From Vigna angularis (Eukaryota > Streptophyta > Magnoliopsida > Fabales > Fabaceae), in contig NC_068972.1 of NCBI RefSeq assembly GCF_016808095.1, positions 39,277,029 through 39,341,028 of the forward strand: DNA of 64,000 nucleotides, read 5' to 3'. The notes beneath the pieces were generated by a model that worked only from the letters and a program-made list of their open reading frames with translations, searched no databases and was not told the origin of the DNA. The position numbers and the translations under genes were made by a program. Of this stretch, positions 36,131 to 45,791 are shown piece after piece (within the stretch, counting starts at the first letter, position 1; each line of letters opens with the position of its first letter).

Positions 36131-37434
36131 TGTTATCAATGAGGAGCATTGGTGTTTTGAAGTTAATAATTTTGATGATGCTACAAAGTGAAGAATATGA
36201 AGACTCTTGCTACATCAAGTTTAAAAACATATATGCATAATGATCAGCAAAGAAAAAGAACAAGAGTAAGATTCAGACCGAACGACAGATAAGCAGACGA
36301 AGACTGAACGATCAGTATCAGTCAACGGCCGAACGAAGATGCAGACCGAACGACTACAATTAGATGAAGGTCAAACACAGCTAAAGGCATAACACTGTTC
36401 ATGGCCGAACACAATTAACAGACCGAACGACATATAATAGTTGAAGGTTGGACGATGTATAGCAGTTCACTGGCCGAACACAGTTCAGGACCGAACAAAG
36501 TTGAACATGGGCGAAACTCGGCTGAAAATTGAACGGTCACTAACACTGACCAAACACAAGTTAAGGACCGAACGGTGTTGAACACCGTTGAAGGCTGAAC
36601 ACTACTAAAAGGCTGAACGAAGCATGGTAGTTGAAGACCGAACAATGTCTAACACAAGCCGAATGAAATTGTGACCAATTAACACTGTAGAAGAAAATGT
36701 TAAGAGTTGGAAAGTTTACAAGTATTGAGCCGAGCGGTGAAGAGCATGATCGAGACCGAGTAGTTAGCACCGATCGCTGAAAAACTGTAAGGAGACAAGC
36801 CGAACGACAAAAGGCAATCAGGGCTCAAACCGGATGATAGAAGGAGTTGAAGAATTGAAGCCGACTGGTTTGAAATGTCAATACTCAAACTATTCCAAGT
36901 CTCGCAGATAATCGATTATCACTTACAATAATCGATTATCACTAGCAGTTGTAATGTGTCTTTTCAGTTCCGGACCAATAGAAAACGGTGCTATCTGAGG
37001 AAGTTCTCAAGTGCTAGTTCATTGCTATTTTCAAGTCTTGTGAACAGAAGAAGCTCGCGCTTTGTGTGTCAAAGGTCGGAGCGGTTCTCTTCAAGTTGGC
37101 AGAGCTGTTTTCTTCCGGTTCGTTCGTCGAAGGAAGGTGTTTTTGTTACTGTTATTTTCAATCACTGTATTGTAACTGTAAAACTGTTTTTAGTGAAAAG
37201 GTTAATCACTCTTCATAGTGATTAACGACTGGACGTAGAATCTTTTGATTCGAACCAGGATAAAAATCATTTGTGTGATTTTTCTACTCCCTGCACTCTT
37301 TATATTTACTCCTCATCAACTGTTTGATAAAACGTTTGAGAGAAAATTAAAAGAACCAATTTTTTAATTTGACCGAACACGCTTTCTGTAATTTTTTATT
37401 CCGCTGCACAAAATCGGTATCGGTTATTCCAACA
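36131..37434 (+). repeat. Copia 5' LTR
   Basis: 1,304 bp with TG...CA ends (TGTTATCAATGAGG ... TTCCAACA). Its first half is dense in GACCGAACGA-like motifs. A pair of AATCGATTATC palindromes lies at 36910-36940. It is directly followed by the primer-binding site. Confidence 0.9.
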
Positions 37435-37436
37435 AT

Positions 37437-37448
37437 TGGTATTAGAGC
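37437..37448 (+). other. Primer-binding site, initiator tRNA-Met type
   Basis: TGGTATTAGAGC, two bases after the LTR end, is one base different from the usual TGGTATCAGAGC complementary to the 3' end of initiator tRNA-Met. Confidence 0.85.
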
Positions 37449-37479
37449 TTGCTTTGATATTCTTTCAAATTTTTTGAAA

Positions 37480-38991
37480 ATGGTCGGTCATCAAAATCAA
37501 GTATATGTCGAGGGTGCTTCCATCAACAGATCACCACTTTTTACTGGTGATAATTATGCCTTATGGAAAGTCAGAATGAAAATTTGTATGGGGTCGGTTG
37601 ACAAAGACATCTAGGAAGTTGTACTAAATGGTCCTTATATTCCAAAAAGTATTGTTGATGGTGTAGAAGTAGAAAAACCATATTTTAATTGGACTGCTGA
37701 GGAAAATAGAAGATCCCAATTTGACATTAAGGCTCGCAATATTATTTCATCTGTTGTTGTACTTGATGAGTTCTATAGAATTTCAGTTTGTAAGAAAGCA
37801 CAAGAGATGTGAGAAGTCCTCAGAGTCACACATGAGGGTACTGATGACGTGAAACGCACAAGGAAGAACACGCTCATCCAGGAGTACGAGATGTTCAGAA
37901 TGCAACCTGGAAAAACTATTTCTGATGTCCAAAAGCGCTTCACTCATATTGTGAATCACTTAACTGGGTTGGGTAAGACATTTGATATTGATGAATTAAA
38001 TGTAAAAATTTTGAAATCATTGGACAGGTCTTGGCAACCAAAGGTGACAACTATCTTAGAGTCACAAAATCTCATCCAAATGTCGATGGCAATTCTCTTT
38101 GGAAAGCTTCGTGAGCACGAGCTTGAATTGAATAGATTGACTGCGGAAGAGGATCAAGGAAGGAAGAAGACTCTTGCCTTCAAATCATAAATATCTAAGG
38201 GAAAAAGTTCAAGAAGAACCGAGGATGATGACTCTGATGATGAGGAAAACAAGAGCCTCATGATAAAGAAGTTTTCCAAGTTCATGAGAGCAAAAGGAAA
38301 TGACAAATACCGTCGATAAAGAAAAGAGAATCAAGGTTCTCCGTCAAGCGTGAAGTGTTATGGATGTGGAGAAAGAGGACACGTGAAGACTGACTGTCCT
38401 ACGAACAAGAAAAGTGAAGAAAAGAAAGAAAGGAAATTTCCTAAGAAGAAGAAGAAGGCTTACATTGCTTGGGAAGAAAATGCGTCTTGTACTTCAAACT
38501 CAAGTGAGTCAGAATAAGAAGCAAATTTTTGCTTAATGGCTGACTTAGAAGACACTGGAAGTCAAGTAAGTGATTTTAGTTTTGAATCAAGTGATGAATT
38601 TGATTTACAAAAGGTCTTTCTTGAATTGTTAAATGAATATGAGAAACTAGATTCTGCTCATAAAAATTTGAAAAATGAGTTTAAGGATTTGCAAATTAAA
38701 TATGAGAAAGCTTTAGATGAAGAAGTAATTTTGAAAAATAAAATTTGCAACTTAGAAACAAAAGTATCTGATTTTAATGAAAATAAGAATCTTGTTGAAT
38801 GTTTATCCTGTAAAAGTCATATGTTTGATATTGACATACTTGAAAACTTACTTGCAAATGCAACTAATGCTATCTCACATGTTCAAAATAATTTTAGAAA
38901 AAGTAACGTTAAAGACAAGAACATGCATCATCATAAGAAATCTAAAGTTAAGAGAACTCGTAAAGTTTGGGTTGAAAAAGGGACTTTGTGA
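37480..38991 (+). pseudogene. Copia gag, broken by stops
   Basis: Begins MVGHQNQVYVEGASINRSPL with the GDNYALWKVRM motif of the Copia gag N-terminus. A UBN2-like part follows (EYEMFRMQPGKTISDVQKRF, from 37876), then a CCHC zinc knuckle CYGCGERGHVKTDC (38353-38394) and a basic tail. A downstream frame (38536-38991) encodes a coiled-coil-rich segment typical of SIRE-like gag. In-frame stops at 37612, 37809, 38188, 38317 and 38515 interrupt it. At least the first two look like Trp codons changed to TAG and TGA by G-to-A change. Confidence 0.85.
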
Positions 38992-39217
38992 AAAATAAGG
39001 TGCATGATGGTTGTTGTTTTTATTGCATGAAGCATGGTCATACATAAAACAAATGCAACATTAAACACTTTGGAATTCCAAATGGAAAATATGCGTGGGT
39101 GAAAACTGTAAAATGATGCTTGCTTGCATGAACTAACCCCAAGGACCCATAATGAGATTGGGGACCTAAATTCTTGCTTAACTTGTTTTGTAGGAACCTA
39201 CAAAGTCAAAGAAGTCA

Positions 39218-39460
39218 TTGTGGTATCTTGACAGTGGTTGTTCAAGACACATGACTGGTGACAAGAAAAGGTTCATCTCTTTTGAGAAGAATAAGCAAGG
39301 ATTTGTGACATATGGGGATAACAACAAAGGAAGAATTATTGGAAAAGGAGACATTGGAGGAGGAAACACATTGATCATAAAAGACGTATTATATGTTGAA
39401 GGTCTCAAACACAACCTTCTAAGTCAGTTATGCAACAAAGGTCTCAAGGAGATGAGGATT
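39218..39460 (+). pseudogene. Copia protease fragment, joined abruptly to the pre-RT region
   Basis: Contains WYLDSGCSRHMTGD, the aspartic protease active site (Asp-Ser-Gly), and then LKHNLLSQLCNKG, which normally precedes the GAG-pre-integrase domain. The following sequence (from about 39455) is instead the linker before reverse transcriptase. The zinc-binding HHCC, the DDE integrase core and the integrase C-terminus are gone. Confidence 0.8.
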
Positions 39461-40610
39461 ACTTAAGGGAAGCTCTTGAAGAGATGTACTTAAACGAAAA
39501 TAATCATAGACAAACTCAAAATCAAGAAGTGGATCCTAAGAGCTATAAACAACCACGTGGCCTCTCCTTGGACAACATCATTGGAGACATTTCAAAAGGG
39601 GTAACTACTAGGCGTAATTTAAATAATTTTTGTCTAACAGTAGCTTTTGTGTCTCAAATAGAACCCAAGAACATAAAAGAAGCTCTTCAAGATGATAAGT
39701 GGTGCATTGTTATGCAAGAAGTGCTAAACCAATTTGTAAGGAATGACGTTTGGGAACTTATTCCTAAAAAAGAAGACTATCAAGTCATTAACACAAAATG
39801 GGTGTTCAGAAATAAGCTTGATGAAGATGGAAACATTACAAATAATAAAGCAAGGCTAGTTTCAAAGGGCTATTGTCAAGAGGAATGTATAGATTATGAT
39901 GAGACCTACGCCCCGATAGCCAAGTTAGAAGCAATTAGACTTTTACTTACTTATGCATCATTGATGAAATTTAAATTGTATCAAATGGATGTAAAAAGTA
40001 CATTTTTGAATGGTTTTATAAAAGAGGAAGTATATGTTAGTCAACCTCCTGGATTTGAAGATTTTAAATTTCCTGATCATGTGTTTAAACTGAAAAAGGC
40101 ATTGTATGACCTTAAAAAGGCACCTAGGTCTTGGTATGAAAGACTTAGTACTTTCTTGATTGAAAATGATTTTTCTAGAAGAAAGGTTGATTGAACCTTA
40201 TTCATTAAGAAAGTAGGAAAACATATTTTACTTGTTCAAGTGTATGTGGATGATATTATCTTTGGATCTACTAATGATTCATTATGTGAGGGTTTTTGCA
40301 AATATAATGCAAGGTGAGTTTGAGATGTCTATGATGAGTCAACTGAATTTCTTTTTAGGACTACAAATAAAGCAAATGGAAGGGGGAGCCTTTGTGTCCC
40401 AAACCAAATACTGTAGAGAAGTACATAAGAAATTTGTAATGGATACTTGTAAAGAAGCCAACACTCCTATGGCGACTTCTTGTTACTTAGATAAGGATGA
40501 ATATGGAGAAGAAGTTAATCAAACTTTGTTTAGAGGGATGATAGGATCTCTATTGTATCTTATTGCTAGTAGACCAAATATTATGCAAAGTGTGTGTATG
40601 TGCTAGGTAC
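39455..40610 (+). pseudogene. Copia reverse transcriptase, degraded
   Basis: Shows the RT start (DDKWCIVMQEVLNQFVRNDV), WVFRNKLDEDG, KARLVSKGY, the QMDVKSTFLNG block and YVSQPPGF, then a TGA at 40192. The catalytic YVDD box follows in the same frame at 40243-40254. A frameshift near 40290-40310 moves the rest (LNFFLGLQIKQ) into another frame. Confidence 0.85.
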
Positions 40611-41135
40611 CAAGTAAATCCTAAGGAATCTCATTTAATTGTTGTTAAGAGAATCTTGAAATACCTTAAAGGAACTATCTCTTTTGGACTTTGGTATCCT
40701 TTTGATGCATTGCCTAGCTTAGTTGGTTATTCTGATGCAGATTATGGGGGCTGTAAAATAGATAGGAAAAGTACTAGTCGTACTTGTCATTTTCTAGGTT
40801 GTTCTTTAGTGTTTTGGCACTCAAAGAAACAAGCATGCGTAGCCTTGTCTACCACTGAAGCTGAATATATAGTTGTAGGCAACTGTTGTGCCCAAATCTT
40901 GTGAATGAAACAACAATTGGAGGATTTTGATATCTTCCTTGATCACATTCCTCTGAAATGTGACAACACTAGTGCTATAAACCTAACCAAGAACCCCATA
41001 ATGCACTATAGAACTAAGCATATAAAGATAAGACATCACTTCTTAAGAAATCATATCCAAAAATGTGATTGCTCTATAGAATATATTGATGCTTTGAATC
41101 AATTAGCAGATATTTTCACAAAAAGCCTTGCCTAA
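40611..41135 (+). pseudogene. Copia RNase H, degraded
   Basis: The frames carry GYSDADYGGCKIDRKSTSRT, LSTTEAEYI and, after a stop at 40902-40904, LKCDNTSAINLTKNP and RTKHIKIRHHFLR, the RNase H and C-terminal pol signatures of Copia elements. Ends at 41135. Confidence 0.8.
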
Positions 41136-41234
41136 AGATAGATTCTATGAACTTAGAAGAGAGTTAGGAGTCATAGACATGTCTTAGACTCAAGGTTTCT
41201 GACTTTTTCACGCTTTTCGTACTCCCAGCGTATT

Positions 41235-41466
41235 TAATCGATTATCCAATGGATATAATCGATTATTTCGAGCGTCTGAGAAAGGGTTCGGTTCGCACTT
41301 AATCGATTATTCTGAGGCATAATCGATTATTCTAACTAGCTCTTCAAATCTGGGGTAGTCATGAACAAATAATCGATTATTACCATCATAACCGATTGTC
41401 CTTGCATTTCTGGAAATTCTTTTTTGAAGCGATAATCAATTATCACTTACCATAATCGATTATCAC
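41235..41466 (+). repeat. Four pairs of AATCGATTAT palindromes
   Basis: Palindromic ATCGAT cores occur in pairs, with centres at 41239/41260, 41304/41324, 41374/41393 and 41437/41457, so spacing within a pair is 19-21 bp. Two cores have decayed at CG (to CCGAT and TCAAT). The same pair arrangement occurs in the LTR at 36910-36940. Located between pol and the extra ORF. Confidence 0.85.
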
Positions 41467-41557
41467 GCGTACAGTTTCAACAAAAAAGCCGTTACAATGT
41501 CTTAAAACGGCATAACCAGTAGGATTTGCTGCTCCATTTGAAGTTGGACCTTCTACC

Positions 41558-41788
41558 ATGCATTCATCCTCCTCTCTCTCAATGGAAGAGTACTTTGCAA
41601 ATTTGTCCAAGCAATTGGAGGACATGAGTTTAGCTCATCAAGCACATTTTGATGAACTCATTGAAATACAACAAACTCATGAGGAATATGTGATTGAGAA
41701 ATTTCATGATTTTGACACTCGTCTTGGCAACATTGAAAATCGCCTAAATCTTCATCCTCCGAAAAGACCACCTACTCCAGATTTCTAG
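41558..41788 (+). CDS. Extra 76-aa ORF downstream of pol
   Basis: Begins MHSSSSLSMEEYFANLSKQL and is largely helical with heptad-like spacing (LEDMSLAHQAHFDELIEIQQ), ending in a Pro-rich KRPPTPDF. It lies between pol and the polypurine tract, where SIRE-lineage elements carry an additional ORF. It is intact, unlike gag and pol. It has no transmembrane segment, so an envelope-like role is not supported. Function unknown. Confidence 0.45.
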   Translation: MHSSSSLSMEEYFANLSKQLEDMSLAHQAHFDELIEIQQTHEEYVIEKFHDFDTRLGNIENRLNLHPPKRPPTPDF

Positions 41789-41965
41789 ATTAGGCTGCTT
41801 GTTTGCTTGTTTTCAATTCGTGTACTAATTTAGTTGTATTTCCTTCTCTTGTAATGACATTTTCCCAAAATAAATAGAATCCTTCATGTTCTCATTTAGT
41901 GCATACATTATTCTTTTGAGGGGGAGAACATTTTGAGGGGAGTATAGTTACTTTTTGCTTATGAT

Positions 41966-42089
41966 AAAAAAGGGGGAGAAATACTTCTAGTGCAGTTACT
42001 ACTAACCTGTTTGTAAGTTTAAATTTTGTGCAGATATTCAACAATACTTTTAAACATGGAATTTCTTATCATCATAAAAAAGGGGGAGA
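41966..42089 (+). promoter_or_regulatory. Two polypurine tracts of the Copia element
   Basis: AAAAAAGGGGGAGA occurs at 42076-42089, immediately before the 3' LTR, as required for plus-strand priming. A near-identical copy AAAAAAGGGGGAGAA sits 110 bp upstream (41966-41980). Duplicated tracts occur in some long Copia elements. Confidence 0.8.
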
Positions 42090-42090
42090 T

Positions 42091-42683
42091 TGTTACCAAT
42101 GAGGAGCATTGGTGTTTTGAAGTTAATAATTTTGATGATGCTACAAAGTGAAGAATATGAAGACTCTTGCCGCATCAAGTTTAAAAGCATATTTGCATAA
42201 TGATCAGCGAAGAAAAAGAACAAGAGTAAGATTCAGACTGAACGACAGATAAGCAGACGAAGACCGAACGGTCACTATCAGTCAACGGCCGAACACAACT
42301 AACAGACCGAACAACATATAATAGTTGAAGGTTGGACGATGTATAGCACTTCACTGGCCGAACACAGTTCAGGACCGAACGGAGTTGAACATGGGCGAAA
42401 CTCAGCTGAAAACCGAACAGTCGCTAACACTGGCCGAACACAAGTTAAGGACTGAACGGTATTGAACACCGTTGAAGACTGAACACTGCTTAAAGGCTGA
42501 ATGGCGCATAGTAGTTGAAGACCGAACGATGTCTAACACAGGCCGAACGAAATTGTGTCCAACTAACATTGTAGAAGAAAATGTTAAGAGTTGAAAAGTT
42601 TATAAGTATTGAGCCGAGTAGTGAAGAGCATGACCGAGACCGAGCCGTTAGTACCGAATGCTGAAAAGTTGTAAGAAGACAAG
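42091..42683 (+). repeat. Copia 3' LTR, truncated
   Basis: 593 bp match the first part of the 5' LTR and stop at AAGACAAG (42683), after which AT-rich DNA follows. A 76-bp stretch of the 5' LTR (about 36335-36410) is missing here, lost between two GGCCGAAC direct repeats. Confidence 0.9.
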
Positions 42684-43320
42684 TAACACATAAAATGTTG
42701 TGAAAAAAAAAACATTTAAAATCACCTTCAATTTAAAAAAAACAAAGTTTTTTCAAAATGCTATATCAATTTTAAAATTATTCACACACTTCAATTTTAA
42801 AATAACTTAATATAGTCTTTGATTAATCGAAACTTAAAATTATAAATATTTTCAAAAATATCATTTACGTGATATTTATTTTATTTGATATTTATTAAAT
42901 TTAATTACTATGTTGAATAAAATGATTTTTTTTTTAAATTTAGAGTTTTAGAACAATTAAAAGAAAGTATTATAATTTTTATTATTATCATACAATTTTT
43001 AATTTTAAATATTATTATTGTCTTCTCTTATTAGACAATTTTATTTTATTAAATATCTAATTTTCAATTATTCTGAACCATAATAAGTGAAAGGTTTTTT
43101 TTATTATTTTTACAAACAATGATAAATTTATCAAGATCATTATACTGAAACTACTTTAATTTCAACTTTTTTATTGTACAAAATTAAATTCATATTTTTG
43201 TATTTGAATTTTTCAGCTACTATAAATAAATAAAGGATTATAATAACGTATAAACAAAAATACTTTTATAAAAAATAATTAAAATAATAATATTGAATAG
43301 ATACAACGTTACATATTAAT

Positions 43321-43378
<58 letters not shown>

Positions 43379-45429
43379 GTATATTTATTTCTCTACTCAT
43401 GATAAAAATTTAAATATTAATTTTAATTACAATTATTAAAGTAAAATATTATTAAATTAAAAAATGTATTTATAAAATAAATTTTTTTGTAATTTTATCA
43501 CATGTAATTTTTATCAGGAATAACTAATTAAGTTTATAAAAATATTAACCGAATTTAATAAATGAAAAAAAAAATGGTAAAATTGATAAAAAAATATACT
43601 AAAACAGTAAAGAAATAGTTATATAAATAAATTCCCTTTATTAATATATATATTTATATATATTATTTATATTAATATTAATAAGACATAAGGTCCTTAT
43701 CTTATCACTTCTATCATATAAAAAATTGTCATTTAAGTCGTTTATTTGAATGGATTGGAGAAGAGTGATGGAGAGAATTTGCGAGAATTTAAATGTAGTT
43801 GTTTATTTGAGTGAATTTAAAAGTAAGTGAAGGTGGATTTGGAAGTAAAATTTGTGAGAATTAGTGTAAGATTTGATTACAGATTAAAAAAATTTACTTC
43901 CAAATTAATTCTCAGTTACCTTCAATTTCACTCAAATAAACAACAACAAAATTTATTTTCAAATCTACTCAAATCCCCTGAATCACTCCCTCCTAAATTC
44001 ATTCAAGTGAACAAAGTCTAAAAGTTGTTCAAAATTAAAGCAATTTACTCCTACTTAATAATTTTGTTATAATCCATGATAATAACAAGGTTTAATACCT
44101 ATTTTGCATTCTTAGATAGTTTTTTTTAAAATGATTTTCACATTTTTGAGTTATTTAAAGTGGTTCTATCTTTTAAAACTGATTTAATTTAGATCTTTTT
44201 GCTCACAACGTTTAAAACACTAATGACTTAATTGTCCAGTTTTAAAATACACATGAACAATATTAAAAGTTTTTATTTCACTTTTTATTTTTTATTATAG
44301 ATTCTTATATTGTTCTTTGTTTGGGCAACCACCATCTCCCTTGGGCCACCACCACGCTAGTCACCGCAAAAGCTTCCTTGTTTCTCTCTCTTGAATCTGA
44401 AACAACAAACCAATATCCTCGTTCCAGAATCAGAATCGCGAATTACCTTCCCCTTGCGATATTCAAGAATGGGAGAAATTTTCATTCAAACCTCTATGAC
44501 CATGATTCAACTTGCAAGAAACCACCACAAAACCCAAGAACACGAAACCCTAATCACTATCATCCTCTTCTCACGAAGAGCAACCAAACCACAACAACGC
44601 CACCATCGTGAAACGCCTTGCTCCTCTTCGCCTTCGTCACAAATTGCGAAATCACAAAATTTAGGTCTCAATATCCTTCTTCTTCAACTTTAATCATGCA
44701 ACCTGAATAGAAAACCCTAAAATCCCAAATCAAAAAACCCCTAATATGCAAAAACCCAAATCGCACCATCACTCCACCATATTCGTCTTCTACACGTCCA
44801 GACAACCTTATCCTTCATCCTGAGAAGTATAAGAAACTCAATACCCTAACTCTCCTGAGTTAAACTTAATTTTAACTTCTAACATTGTCAAGTCAATTAG
44901 GCTGATGTTGTCACTTATTGCAAAAATACACATGTAATCAGTATATTAATTTTTTATTTTAAAATTATAATAAATAATTATTTGTTTTAATTTTAAAAAT
45001 AAATAAAAATAATAATATCATTGCAACAGTACTCTATGGTTAAAAAAATGTTTTCAAAGCAATTAATCATCAAAACAAACATTAGTATTAAATATTAAAT
45101 TATAACTTATTTAAATAGATATTATGATTTATGATTGAAATGCAAATAGACATGACAGGTGAGTTAATATAATATTAAATATAATATTAAAACATTATTT
45201 AATTTATATACAGAAAAAAATATTTTAGTTGTTATGTAAATGATCTGGATTCCTGGTTACTTTAATTTCACTGTTGATAAGATTAGCAAATTTAAAATAG
45301 AGTGGAAAAGAAAAGTAAAATAATAAAAAAGAAAGAAAAGGAAAATGTAAGAGAGAGTGCCCTTGGGTTTCCGGGCCGAGAAAGCATAGGAAAACGCTGC
45401 GTTTTGGCCAAGTCAGGTGAAGAAGCTAC
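42684..45429. other. AT-rich intergenic DNA upstream of PIE1
   Basis: Includes (CA)5 followed by a (TA)n run at 43320-43376, a MITE-like palindrome at 43735-44025, and a low-complexity A/C-rich stretch (44320-44860) whose ORFs (44321-44611, 44391-44693) show no domain. A GGTTTAATACC motif at 44091 resembles a Mutator end, but no partner was found. Confidence 0.5.
43735..44025. mobile_element. MITE-like palindromic element
   Basis: The ends are imperfect inverted repeats: TCGTTTATTTGAATGGATTG on the left against CATTCAAGTGAACAAAGTC on the right. The interior also pairs: GTTGTTTATTTGAGTGAATTT with TTTCACTCAAATAAACAAC. Non-coding; the borders and TSD are uncertain. Confidence 0.55.
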
Positions 45430-45791
45430 GCTGTCTACCTCGCCTCGCGTGCGTGGCTTCTTCTAATTTCTCCTCTCGTCTTCACCTTCTTCTTCCTCTT
45501 CCTTCTTCTCCTCTGCGTTAGGTTTTTCCATTCTCACACTTCACATCGTTTTTTTCCCTCTTCTCATTCTTCTTCTCCACTCTCACTCTCTTCTCCCAAG
45601 CCTCTATTTCTCTCATCCATTTGCGATTTATGCAATTCCTCGCGCGATAAGGTTCTGTTTCTTCTCCGCAAAGCTATTCTCCACGAGTTTCTTTTTTCTA
45701 CATGCATTGCCTCTGGTTAATCGCCCAAGATTTAAAGCTTTTGTTGCACTGAAAAACAGATACTTTTCGTGCTTGCGTTTTGATTTCCGCG
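45430..45791 (+). promoter_or_regulatory. PIE1 5' UTR / core promoter region
   Basis: A sharp change from AT-rich intergenic DNA to CT-rich leader sequence occurs here (TTCTTCTTCCTC-type runs at 45480-45610). The region is followed by the PIE1 ATG in the context CGCGATGGCC. No TATA box is evident, as is common for housekeeping chromatin genes. The transcription start is not defined by sequence. Confidence 0.5.

Larger units (their letters stand above)
36131..42683 (+). mobile_element. Defective SIRE-like Copia LTR retrotransposon
   Basis: Order: 5' LTR (36131-37434), tRNA-Met primer-binding site (37437-37448), gag (from 37480), protease (39218 on), reverse transcriptase (to about 40600), RNase H (about 40620-41134), a short extra ORF (41558-41788), polypurine tracts, and a truncated 3' LTR (42091-42683). 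The order protease-RT-RNase H, the gag with UBN2-like and coiled-coil parts, the LTR over 1 kb and the extra ORF after pol fit the SIRE/Maximus lineage. The integrase region between protease and RT is missing. Frames are broken by several stops and frameshifts, so the element cannot move by itself. The first 205 bp of the two LTRs differ at about 11 positions, mainly transitions, showing moderate age. No TSD can be checked because the 3' LTR is cut short. Confidence 0.92.

Noticed and set aside
44085..44110. Mutator-like end GGTTTAATACC
   Set aside because: No inverted partner or 9-bp duplication was found downstream.
44321..44693. Two overlapping forward ORFs of 96 and 100 codons
   Set aside because: Low-complexity A/C-rich DNA with no domain; the overlapping frames argue against coding.
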